This document shows positions 22,643-31,650 of a DNA stretch of 47,471 bases, one piece after another. The position numbers and the translations under genes were made by a program. Numbering within the stretch: position 1 is the stretch's first letter; each line of letters begins with the position of its first letter. The DNA is from a virus, in IMG/VR virus record IMGVR_UViG_3300025466_001800, positions 1 through 47,471 of that record; one strand, given 5' to 3'. The notes below the pieces were generated by a model, which searched no databases, had not been told where the DNA came from, and saw only the letters and a list, made by a program, of their open reading frames with translations.

Positions 22643-25600
22643 TTACTCCCAGATTATGGATCGCAATTGTGTGTGAGCTGGTGCTGTACTTGCAGCAGCT
22701 GCTCGTAAATTACTTTCTACTATAGCCTGTACTGCTGGATCTTTTATACCAGAGTTTTTAACTCTAATATTATAATACTGAGACTTAGAACCAGGTAAAC
22801 GATGTAAGAAGAATCTTTCTATTTCTTCAATATATCCACGGGTATTTGTTGGTATATTCCATGTTAAATCGCTAAACTGATTTAATAGATAATTCTTTGT
22901 AATTGCTTTTACATCAGATGGGGTTAAAGCTAAATCATAAACACGTAAATCCGCTATACTACCATCAAATATATAGGTATCAGGTATTTTAATCCAACTA
23001 TTTAAGGTACCAGTTTTAAAGTTACTTGTACCTATAGCTATTTGTGGGTTGTTTTTATAATTGTAAACAGTATACAATATTGAAGGTAGAGTGGTTGTTA
23101 CTGGTGGGTTTATTATATTAGGTGGTACGGATGCACCAGGAGCCGACCAGTTAACAGTTATTGTCTTGTAGCCTGAAGTTTGAGCTGGCACACTATCATC
23201 AGCAGCTAAAGCTCTTATCTTTACTGAAGACGGACCTGTAGCAGTTAATGGGTAATTGCTATTAGCACCACCACCTGTTACATAAGCACCACTTGGTGGA
23301 CCAAAATACGAGTACAACCACCCGGTAACAGGAGCATTACCAACAATCCATGTAGCACCACCATCATATGATATATCAGCTGATACCGCATTTAAGAATT
23401 GTCCGTAAGACTGACCAAATACAGTTCCATTAACTGTAGCATTTGAAGCCACGTTAATTGTATCTCCGTTATTAACCGCAATACCATTAATTATTAATGT
23501 TACTGTTGGTGGTGGAATTGAAGAGGTAGGAGTTGGTGTGTAAATGGTTTGTTGTGTTGCAACTTTACCGTCTACATATAACTTAGCAGTATTGGTTTGA
23601 TCAAAAGTGATTGTAAAGTTATGCCACCCTGCTTCTAACGCAGATGTACCATAATTTAAAGTAATATAATTTGGTGTAGGGTTAGGTACTGTGGAATCAC
23701 CGGTTACTAATTTAGCTCTAACACCAGGAACTGTTATATATGGGGCAACATATTTTCTTTGGTAATCGAAACCAGTACTATCACCACCAGGTATTAATCC
23801 TGGTATAGACATACTGTTAACTATATTACCATCCATATCTAACTTATAAACAAATTGTGACTTACCATCAAGAATTAACCCATAGTACACTACCCCACTT
23901 GAAGTATATTCTGCTATGAAGTTTACTACTCTAATGCTTGTTGGTGCAACAATAGGGTTGTTAATGTTAATTTGTTTTGTCCAAATTACATTACCGTTGT
24001 AATCTATCTTAGCTACATAGCTATTGTTGTATGTAACCCAAAGGCTATCAGCTTGATCACAATTTAAATATTCAGGAGCATTTATACCGAGTACAGCTAT
24101 ACCATTTTTATTAAGTACCCACGAAGTAGCAGAAACACCATCAATACCATTACCAGAAAGAGTGAATACGTTGCTTCTACTATCTACTGTAGCATTAGTA
24201 CCGTACCACATTTCATAACCACTTATTGAAGCAGAAGATGTAGTAGGTATATTAGTTGAATACCAAATAACATTACCAGATAAATCTAAAGTAAAGTTGT
24301 TATATGCAGTAGTAGCAGAAGAATTGGTATTTGTACCAGAAGCCAATAAAACACCGTTTGTGTTGTACCTTCTATACGATACAGTAGAAGTTGAAGGGTG
24401 GTTTTTAGTTACAATGTTAACATTACCACCACTACCAGGTACAATATATGTATCGGTTATTATTGTTCCAAAAGGTAAATTAGTACTTAATGGTACTCTA
24501 TTGGTTATTAAATCAGATGGGTCAAGTGTAGCTAAATAGTTTTTATAAGCGTAATTATCTGCAATATAATAAGAAGTATCATATGTATTCTTTACTATAA
24601 ACGAAGGAGTTGTCCATGCTGCAGATAATGTAGAAGCAACAGAACCACCGAACAATGGAGTATAGATATAATTTGTAAAATTATAAGGTTCAGAATTTAA
24701 TAAAACAAAATCAGTATTATATGTTTGTATTGTACTGCTTACTACACCAGTACTTGAATCCATACGTGCTGCTACGGTAAAGTAAGGTGTTAGTATTTTG
24801 TTATTATTAAATAACCCGACACCACCATTAAAATAATTACCGACTATTTGATCACCTTGTATTTTAGTCCAATCTGGTTGATAAGCGTAAAAAGATAAAG
24901 AGGTACCAGCACTATTTGTAAAATCGCTATTAGCTGTGTTTATATACCCATATGTATTACCTACATCATAATAAGGTACTTTTAAAGTACTGTCTGTTAC
25001 TTGATTAGAAGGTTGAAAACCAACTATACTACCTGCAGTTAACCCGTCTACACTATTAATTAAGTTTGTGTCCCAGTTTTCAATATGATATGCTAAACCA
25101 GTAATACTATCAACGATTGTTTGATTATCTTGCTCACCAACTCTATGATAATAATACAATGCACCTTGTTCAAAGGTTAAAGTTGAAGGTACATCCCACA
25201 CTAAATTAGGATAATTATTTAAGCTCGCAATTAATAAGTTTTTATTACCTAATATTAAACTACCTTCAATTGTTGTTAAGTTTACAGCAGCTGGATTATA
25301 ATATCTATCAACCCAAACCGGTCTTGTAACGTTATCCGTACCTATAACAGCAGCCGATAACCAAGAACAGAAATACACTCCGTTCTGTGGGTTGTTTGAT
25401 GTTTGACCCCAGCTACTATAATTTCTATAACCTGCTGTCTTTTTAAATATCTTGTCTGCACGGAAAGGTGATACATCTGCTCGTGCACCATAATCAATTA
25501 GTGTTGTACTACTTAAAGGAATTATATATGTATTAGAACTTAATAAAGGAGATGTAGTAGGTTTGCTATATGGATAATGGAAGTACGTATCGTTGTCTTT

Positions 25601-26617
25601 TGTAAAGGTAAGTCTTGACGTATCTGCATTATACCCTATATAAATCTTATCAAACCCATCATCTTCGTTAAGGCCGGTGTATATTTTAGTGTAGTTTCTT
25701 AAACTTGCACTTAATACAGCAGTCTGACCGTGCATCGGAGAATAATAATTCTTTAGTGGGTTAATGTTTGCATCTATAACTGCATTACCTGCTGTTAAAT
25801 TTTTAAATGCACTACTTATAAGATAGTTAAAAGGTACGTTACCAGAACTATTATCAACAATAAGGGAGTCATTAGTGTTTCTATATTTTACTAAATCAGA
25901 CTGACCTAATGCCTGTAAACTGTTATGAGTATTACTATCATTTAGTCTTGTAGCGTAAAATACGCTACTCATTGGTAATACTAAATTATTATACGAAGTA
26001 CCTGAAATACCGTTAAAATAAACACTATTACCGTTACTAACAAGCCACTCTGTTTGTATACCTAAAGCTTGAGACACTAACGAGAGCGCACCCTCGCTTA
26101 ACATATAATAATAGGTATAAGATGAAGGATCTATTAATGTGTTTACTGGGCTACCAGAAATTGTATTAATATTACTATTACATACCAAATATATATTCTG
26201 TGTAGATGTTTGATAGGGTATAGAATAAAATATTTGTATTGTGCGTGGTGTGGGTGTAAAGTAAAAATTAAATACTGTAGCAGATGCAGGGTTAACTGTT
26301 AAACTGATGGTACTGCCTTCTGTATTGAGAGGGTCTGTAGCATACAGGTAATTACCAGCATAATCTCTTATTAATGTACTATAGACGTAACTCTCAGGTA
26401 GCGGTGCAGTTATCTCGTTAGTTAAACCGTTACTCAGTTTAAGTTGCTGTGTTAGCACTAAAAGCTGTTCATTATTAAGTGTAATATCCACTGCACTCGC
26501 CAGTAGTGAGGAATCAGTATAATTTACATCATCAAAAGTATAAACCACACCACCTTTAATGGATATATTATCATCATATCCATAATTTAATAATACTGGT
26601 GTAGCACTAAGAATCAT
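22643..26617 (-). CDS. Giant tail/fiber protein with LamG-like domain interrupted by an Ig-like module (1324 aa)
   Basis: A virion adhesin. Most of the protein is long, Asn/Ser/Thr/Tyr-rich beta structure without recognised family. From about residue 980 a LamG/jelly-roll lectin-like domain begins: GWHNFTITFDQTNTAKLYVDG, and later IAIGTSNF and FDGSIADLRVYDLALTPSD. Between the halves, residues 1026-1169 are an inserted Pro/Thr linker plus Ig-like module almost parallel to that in the 1116-aa protein. The C-terminal 75 residues (RGYIEEIERFFLHRLPGSKSQ) probably anchor it. It may bind host surface glycans. The ATG is preceded by TAAATATTATAC. Confidence 0.85.
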   Translation of the reverse strand: MILSATPVLLNYGYDDNISIKGGVVYTFDDVNYTDSSLLASAVDITLNNEQLLVLTQQLKLSNGLTNEITAPLPESYVYSTLIRDYAGNYLYATDPLNTEGSTISLTVNPASATVFNFYFTPTPRTIQIFYSIPYQTSTQNIYLVCNSNINTISGSPVNTLIDPSSYTYYYMLSEGALSLVSQALGIQTEWLVSNGNSVYFNGISGTSYNNLVLPMSSVFYATRLNDSNTHNSLQALGQSDLVKYRNTNDSLIVDNSSGNVPFNYLISSAFKNLTAGNAVIDANINPLKNYYSPMHGQTAVLSASLRNYTKIYTGLNEDDGFDKIYIGYNADTSRLTFTKDNDTYFHYPYSKPTTSPLLSSNTYIIPLSSTTLIDYGARADVSPFRADKIFKKTAGYRNYSSWGQTSNNPQNGVYFCSWLSAAVIGTDNVTRPVWVDRYYNPAAVNLTTIEGSLILGNKNLLIASLNNYPNLVWDVPSTLTFEQGALYYYHRVGEQDNQTIVDSITGLAYHIENWDTNLINSVDGLTAGSIVGFQPSNQVTDSTLKVPYYDVGNTYGYINTANSDFTNSAGTSLSFYAYQPDWTKIQGDQIVGNYFNGGVGLFNNNKILTPYFTVAARMDSSTGVVSSTIQTYNTDFVLLNSEPYNFTNYIYTPLFGGSVASTLSAAWTTPSFIVKNTYDTSYYIADNYAYKNYLATLDPSDLITNRVPLSTNLPFGTIITDTYIVPGSGGNVNIVTKNHPSTSTVSYRRYNTNGVLLASGTNTNSSATTAYNNFTLDLSGNVIWYSTNIPTTSSASISGYEMWYGTNATVDSRSNVFTLSGNGIDGVSATSWVLNKNGIAVLGINAPEYLNCDQADSLWVTYNNSYVAKIDYNGNVIWTKQININNPIVAPTSIRVVNFIAEYTSSGVVYYGLILDGKSQFVYKLDMDGNIVNSMSIPGLIPGGDSTGFDYQRKYVAPYITVPGVRAKLVTGDSTVPNPTPNYITLNYGTSALEAGWHNFTITFDQTNTAKLYVDGKVATQQTIYTPTPTSSIPPPTVTLIINGIAVNNGDTINVASNATVNGTVFGQSYGQFLNAVSADISYDGGATWIVGNAPVTGWLYSYFGPPSGAYVTGGGANSNYPLTATGPSSVKIRALAADDSVPAQTSGYKTITVNWSAPGASVPPNIINPPVTTTLPSILYTVYNYKNNPQIAIGTSNFKTGTLNSWIKIPDTYIFDGSIADLRVYDLALTPSDVKAITKNYLLNQFSDLTWNIPTNTRGYIEEIERFFLHRLPGSKSQYYNIRVKNSGIKDPAVQAIVESNLRAAAASTAPAHTQLRSIIWE
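23111..23542 (-). repeat. Ig-like module with Pro-Thr linker, copy 2, inside the LamG domain
   Basis: It encodes residues 1026-1169 of the 1324-aa protein. The LamG strands before it (LYVDGKVATQQTIY) and after it (NPQIAIGTSNF) read as one domain if the module is removed. See copy 1. Confidence 0.8.
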
Positions 26618-26653
26618 GTATAATATTTATTGTGAGTTATGTAACATTATTAC

Positions 26654-29314
26654 TCAGTTTTGTATTACTTTACATGTAAAGCACGCACTTGAATCTGCTT
26701 CAACAAGGTCATAATATTCTCCGCAATTACCATCTGCATAAAGATTATACAATGTAGCGTGGTCGTCTTCAGCTTGACATTCACAAGTAGTACCTAAGAA
26801 TGTACCCTCTATAGGACATCCACCACTTGGGTTGTAATCTGGATTTGCAGGGCAGCTCGAGTCATTTGGGTATGTAATTGTTGCAGTAGTACAATCACCG
26901 TTAGCTACTATATTAACAGTTGTTTCATACTCATCTGTTGTGTTGCCTGGAGAGTTACAAGCTTTATAAAGTAAAGTACCTTCTGAAGGGCATGATTCTG
27001 TAGGTGGGCAGTGAACGCAATCTGTACCTAAACTACCACCATCGTAAACACCGCACATACCATCGTTGTATGTAACGAATCTTTCACCGCAAGAAGTAGG
27101 TGAAGAATAAGAACATGCATAATTATACACACTACCTGCAGAAGGACATCCCGGATTTACACCGCAACTTGATTCATTATCGTTAGTAACGGTATATGTA
27201 CCGCAATTTCCATCAGCGTATGTGATAACCTGATTTTGATAAGGTTGAGATGTGTTATTAGGATCTACGCAAGTTACACTTAACTGAGTACCGCTTGAAG
27301 GGCATGGTGTGGGTGTTGGTGGTGGTGGTGGTGGTGTAGATGTTGGGGCAGGGGTAGGCGTTGGAGTTGCTACATTATAACACCCAGCAGTAAGGACTGC
27401 AATCGGCCCTGGATAAGCACCTAATTGACCATCAGATGGGGTCCAAGTAGTATTTTTAGAAGATCGATCCCCGAACGTTCCATCACCACCCCATTCAAAA
27501 TACGCAGGCGATGGGCCGCAATCAAAAATACCTGGTGCTGATATAGAAACTGAATCTATAATTGATTTTTCATATGGGCCTCGTGCTGAACTACCATTAA
27601 TTTGATAACGATACCAGTCTGCAGGAGGTGGTGTTGGTGTAGGTGTTGGTGCTGGTGTTGTATAACCTGGGTTAGTACCACAACCAAGATAACCTGCGTT
27701 AGGATAATTAATAACATATGTACCGCAACTACCGTTAGCAAATACGTTATGTTGTGTTAAATACTGATCTGTAGAGTTACCTGGATCTATACAAGATTGA
27801 GATATAAGTGTGCCGTTTGATGGACATGGCGTAGGTGTTGGTGTTGGTGTTACGTAAAAACTATTCGGTCCGCAAGTACTATCATTATAAGTTGTTGCAG
27901 TATTATATGTACCGCACTTACCGTCGGCGTATATATTGTATCTTGTTTGATATTGGTTTTCTGGATGGGAGCTATCATTTAAGCAGGTATTACCTACATA
28001 TTGACCATAAGATGGACAAGGTGTTGGTAGCGCAGGACAACGACTGTCATTTGGATAAGAAATTGTATATGTATTACATCTACCTCTTGCCGGATCGTAA
28101 GTTCCGTCATAATAAGAAACAGAGTATTCACCGAGGATACCATACCCTGTATATGTACATCCACCGTGTCCTACTGGTGTACCATCAGCAGGGCATGGAT
28201 TACCTGTAGGGGTCGGTGTGGGAGGGACTGGCGTGGCAGTTGGGGTAGGGGTAGGTGTGTACGTCGGTGGTGGTGGTGTAGGAGTAGGTGGTACTGGTGT
28301 TGGGGTAGGAGTGCGTGTTACGTAAGCCGGACAGCGAGAATCACTTGTACTTGTTGCAGTAAATGTACCACACGCACCATCAGCATATGTAGCAGTATAA
28401 TTACCTAATTGTGTTGAATCGCTATAATAACATGTACCTGAACCTATTTGTGTGCCGTATGCAGGACATGGTGTTAAGGTAGGGGTAGGTGTGTACGTCG
28501 GTGGTGGTGGTGGTGGTGTAAATGTTGGGGTAGGGGTAGGTGTGTACGTCGGTGGTGGCGGTGTAAATGTTGGGGTAGGGGTAGGTGTGTACGTCGGTGG
28601 TGGTGGTGTAAATGTTGGGGTAGGGGTAGGTGTGTACGTCGGTGGTGGTGGTGTAAATGTTGGGGTAGGGGTAGGGGTATAAGTCGGACGAGGTGTTGGA
28701 GTTGGTGTTGGTGTTGGAGTCGGGGTAGGAGTAGGTATATATGGTAAGTTTGGCTTAACACCCTCATCAGATAATAAATCAGATGAATTAAAAAATACTA
28801 ACTGCCCTTGTGATCCAGACTTAATACCTTCTGCTACTATAAATTGATTGTTGTTAGTACCCCACGCTCTGTTTTTAACTAAATGTAAACTATTAAATAC
28901 GTAGTTATTACCGGGTGAAACCGGGTTAGCTACTAACCAAGGTGTATATACAACAGGTATTAACGTATAGCGTATTGCTTGAAGACTTGGGAATAATACT
29001 GCAGATATAGAAACTGTATTAACTGTTTCACCGCTTGCTGAATTATAAAATGTGTGAGAAAAATTACTTCTACTATCAGTATATTGAGTGCTACCAGTTA
29101 AAGCGTCTTGTAATGTACTATAACTATAATTCCTCGTTACAACTGTTGTTTTCTGTGTAGCTTGTTCAAAAATACTATAAGATATGTTACCAATAATGTT
29201 TTTACCAAGATTAATAGCGCTTGGTTGAAATACTATTGTAAAAGGAGCATTACCGGTAATTGTTGCAGCACCACCTAAGTCAGAAAGAGGAAATGTATAT
29301 GTGGTTAGTGACAT
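26654..29314 (-). CDS. Cysteine-module adhesin with Pro-Thr linkers (886 aa)
   Basis: A fiber or surface adhesin. Residues 1-190 are a beta-rich attachment domain. A long Pro/Thr linker with repeated PTYTPTPTPTFTPPPP units follows. The rest is about eight copies of a roughly 50-residue module of the form C-P-x-x-G ... C ... Y-A-D-G-x-C-G-T-Y ... D-S-x-C, separated by shorter Pro/Thr linkers. Four cysteines per module suggest disulfide-stabilised domains, formed once outside the cytoplasm. One different domain (about 585-650: WYRYQINGSSARGPYE) interrupts the array. Its start overlaps the upstream stop (TAATG), so the two are translationally coupled. Confidence 0.85.
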   Translation of the reverse strand: MSLTTYTFPLSDLGGAATITGNAPFTIVFQPSAINLGKNIIGNISYSIFEQATQKTTVVTRNYSYSTLQDALTGSTQYTDSRSNFSHTFYNSASGETVNTVSISAVLFPSLQAIRYTLIPVVYTPWLVANPVSPGNNYVFNSLHLVKNRAWGTNNNQFIVAEGIKSGSQGQLVFFNSSDLLSDEGVKPNLPYIPTPTPTPTPTPTPTPRPTYTPTPTPTFTPPPPTYTPTPTPTFTPPPPTYTPTPTPTFTPPPPTYTPTPTPTFTPPPPPPTYTPTPTLTPCPAYGTQIGSGTCYYSDSTQLGNYTATYADGACGTFTATSTSDSRCPAYVTRTPTPTPVPPTPTPPPPTYTPTPTPTATPVPPTPTPTGNPCPADGTPVGHGGCTYTGYGILGEYSVSYYDGTYDPARGRCNTYTISYPNDSRCPALPTPCPSYGQYVGNTCLNDSSHPENQYQTRYNIYADGKCGTYNTATTYNDSTCGPNSFYVTPTPTPTPCPSNGTLISQSCIDPGNSTDQYLTQHNVFANGSCGTYVINYPNAGYLGCGTNPGYTTPAPTPTPTPPPADWYRYQINGSSARGPYEKSIIDSVSISAPGIFDCGPSPAYFEWGGDGTFGDRSSKNTTWTPSDGQLGAYPGPIAVLTAGCYNVATPTPTPAPTSTPPPPPPTPTPCPSSGTQLSVTCVDPNNTSQPYQNQVITYADGNCGTYTVTNDNESSCGVNPGCPSAGSVYNYACSYSSPTSCGERFVTYNDGMCGVYDGGSLGTDCVHCPPTESCPSEGTLLYKACNSPGNTTDEYETTVNIVANGDCTTATITYPNDSSCPANPDYNPSGGCPIEGTFLGTTCECQAEDDHATLYNLYADGNCGEYYDLVEADSSACFTCKVIQN
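28473..28680. repeat. 45-bp minisatellite coding for Pro-Thr linker
   Basis: Four units aligned on GTACGTCGG at 28493, 28541, 28586 and 28631: one spacing of 48 and two of 45 bases. Each encodes about 15 residues of Thr/Pro with one Tyr and one Phe. The plus strand is rich in GGGGTAGGGGTAGG runs able to form G-quadruplexes. A related unit lies near 28259. Confidence 0.85.
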
Positions 29315-30813
29315 TAGCTTGGTGTTACTTTATAAGTTATTAAATTGAGTTTCTGGCTCGTATCAAAGAAAGATACAAACGCGACTATATACTTATTGGT
29401 ATCTTTATTGTAACAAAACACCGGATTCTCCATATACGATACCTTACCCGCTGGATACACATATTCTACATACGTTTCCGCATATAAACTATTAGTTGGA
29501 TATATTTTTACTCTTTCCCGTGGGTTGTTAAGATCTAATTCATATAGTACCGGCACAATAACACTTGAAAGACCGCTTGTACTGATTAGCGAACCTGCTT
29601 TACCTGTAAATGTGGAGGAAAGAACTGTACAAATTGTTATAGTCTTATTATTTGAATCATACCAGTTACCACCATAAAAGACTTGCGCGGTAGGGCTTAA
29701 ATTACCAATACCAGTACTAAATCCTAATGTTGATATAGGAGAAGAAGATGTAATACCAAGTGTTAGAGGTAAAAAGTTCTGTAACGAATTACCAATACTA
29801 AAAGTGTTGTAATCAAATACTATCTTTTCGTATAAAACTTTATTTGTAAGCTGTATAATTAAAGTATCAAAAAATACTTCAAAATTTATTATGTTATTGT
29901 TTATTAACTGATTGTATGTAATAGTATCGTTTATATAATTGGTATAAACCGAATTTAATGCTACAGGGCCAGTAGAAATAGTACTATCAATAGTCTTTAC
30001 CCATAAATTACCAATAGCGTTTGCATCTTGATAGAAAGAATGAGGTGAACTTTGAGGTTTGTATAAAGCATATTGATTACCAAATACATCAGTGTTCCAG
30101 GCATATAATGCAGAGCCTGGTGTATAGAGTAAGTTTAAGATTTTAGAATTTAAATCAAAATAACCTATATTTGTTAATTGTGTGGCTGAATTAGTAACAG
30201 ACCAGGTTTGTTTCTCTGGACCTGTAAAGAATTCGAAATCATAACGTGCATTTATTACACCATTACTATCTGTTTTGAGTGTTTCAAATGCCGATTGGTA
30301 AGGTATAAACTTTTGATATGTATCGGAATTGACTATATTACCATCAAAATAATCAGATGTATTGGTAGATTTTACCCAGTTAATATCAACTGTGTGGTTA
30401 ATGATATTATCTTGGTCCTTTTGGGTTAATCCACGGCCTTTATTATATTTCGATGGATCTATGAACTTGTACGCAGAACCATTTTTAATCTGTGTTACAT
30501 CTAAGCTATATACTATGTTTTTGGTAAGATAGATTGAAGCACCTAAATTACTCGGGGTGAAATATCCACCTAACTGGCCAGATGTTTTAATTCCATCATT
30601 ATCATAGGGTAACGTAGCTACTGTAGGGTAGTATCTATTACTTAAATTAGCATACGGGGCAAGTGCTATAACACTTGAAGACACTACCCCACTATTAGTA
30701 CCAGATAAAACATATTCATTATTCGCTAAATACTTTTGAGATAAAGCATTTAGATAAGAATTTATTTGATCTGCAGTAGTAAAACTATCTACGACTGTTA
30801 TACCATTGGCCAT
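29314..30813 (-). CDS. Tail/fiber structural protein (499 aa)
   Basis: No family assigned. An all-beta, Asn/Ser/Thr/Tyr-rich protein of uniform composition with one cysteine-poor fold, typical of tail-fiber shafts or caps. It contains repeated short strands (NSATQLTNIGYFDLNSKI ; GPVALNSVYTNYINDT). It is translationally coupled to the downstream cysteine-module adhesin (TAATG), so the two proteins are probably needed in equal amounts and may contact each other. GATAAATA lies nine bases upstream of the ATG. Confidence 0.78.
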   Translation of the reverse strand: MANGITVVDSFTTADQINSYLNALSQKYLANNEYVLSGTNSGVVSSSVIALAPYANLSNRYYPTVATLPYDNDGIKTSGQLGGYFTPSNLGASIYLTKNIVYSLDVTQIKNGSAYKFIDPSKYNKGRGLTQKDQDNIINHTVDINWVKSTNTSDYFDGNIVNSDTYQKFIPYQSAFETLKTDSNGVINARYDFEFFTGPEKQTWSVTNSATQLTNIGYFDLNSKILNLLYTPGSALYAWNTDVFGNQYALYKPQSSPHSFYQDANAIGNLWVKTIDSTISTGPVALNSVYTNYINDTITYNQLINNNIINFEVFFDTLIIQLTNKVLYEKIVFDYNTFSIGNSLQNFLPLTLGITSSSPISTLGFSTGIGNLSPTAQVFYGGNWYDSNNKTITICTVLSSTFTGKAGSLISTSGLSSVIVPVLYELDLNNPRERVKIYPTNSLYAETYVEYVYPAGKVSYMENPVFCYNKDTNKYIVAFVSFFDTSQKLNLITYKVTPS

Positions 30814-30869
30814 TAATGTTATTATTTATCATCAAGATATTAACTGCCAACCACTTATTTACAGGTTTA

Positions 30870-31643
30870 TTAACAGCCGCATGTTCCCGGTACATATGTT
30901 ACACTGTTTGTTGTGTACCAACCATCATAACTCGTAGTTGATGAACCGTGCCAATCAGATGCATAGGCAGCAAAGTTAACATTAGCGTTTGCATACAGTC
31001 CGCATAGTTGGCCACAGTATGTTGTATCACTATACGAAGCATATGGACCCCAGTTCTTATTAAAGAAGCTGTTATACGTACCAGCTGTTCCATAGTAGCT
31101 ATAATACATCTGTTCATCAGCTAAACCAGAAGAACCTGTCCATCCACCGGAACCCGTGTAAGCAGTTGAACTGATTTGTACACCGAAGAACGCATACCCG
31201 TTCGGATAACCGTTATACACATAACTAATACTTGTTGAAGGAGCTGCTGGCGGTACTGGTACTGGTGTTGCTGTTGGAGTAGGTGTAGGGGTACGGGTTG
31301 GTGTTGGAGTTGGTGGTACTGGAGTTAAAGTAGGTGTAGGTGTAGGAGTAGGAGGAGGTGGCGGTGGTGGTGGTGTTATTGTCGGAGTAGGAGTAGGAGT
31401 AGGCGGTACTGGTGTTAACGTAGGTGTAACAGTTGGTGTTGGTGTAATTGTTGGAGTAGGAGTTGGAGTAGGTGGTACTGGTGTTAACGTAGGTGTAACA
31501 GTTGGTGTTGGTGTAATCGTTGGTGTCGGAGTAGGAGTTGGTGGTACTGGTGTTGGAGTGGGAGTGAGCGTAGGTGTAACTGTTGGAGTAGGCGTCGGTG
31601 TTGGCGACGGACTAAACATGAAAAACGGCTGTATTACGCTCAT
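30870..31643 (-). CDS. Pro-Thr stalk protein with small C-terminal head (257 aa)
   Basis: Residues 10-135 are almost wholly Pro/Thr ([15 protein letters not shown]), with a 23-residue unit repeated. The last 120 residues form a Tyr/Ser/Gly-rich head ([14 protein letters not shown]) with cysteines only near the end ([14 protein letters not shown]). The architecture is an extended stalk with a tip domain, like a short fiber or spike. It lies between the collagen-like fiber and the 499-aa structural protein in the leftward tail block. Confidence 0.8.
   Translation of the reverse strand: MSVIQPFFMFSPSPTPTPTPTVTPTLTPTPTPVPPTPTPTPTITPTPTVTPTLTPVPPTPTPTPTITPTPTVTPTLTPVPPTPTPTPTITPPPPPPPPTPTPTPTLTPVPPTPTPTRTPTPTPTATPVPVPPAAPSTSISYVYNGYPNGYAFFGVQISSTAYTGSGGWTGSSGLADEQMYYSYYGTAGTYNSFFNKNWGPYASYSDTTYCGQLCGLYANANVNFAAYASDWHGSSTTSYDGWYTTNSVTYVPGTCGC
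31315..31560. repeat. 69-bp Pro-Thr coding repeat
   Basis: A unit encoding [20 protein letters not shown] and flanking residues (23 aa) occurs twice in close copy and in weaker form on both sides. The bases are GGTGTTGGAGTAGG-like runs on the plus strand. Confidence 0.7.
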
Positions 31644-31650
31644 TTTTTTA

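Noticed and set aside
28166-28767. Open frames on the plus strand and in another minus frame, rich in Gly/Val or His/Leu
   Set aside because: They are shadows of the Pro/Thr repeat coding region; low-complexity composition arises from the G-rich repeats.
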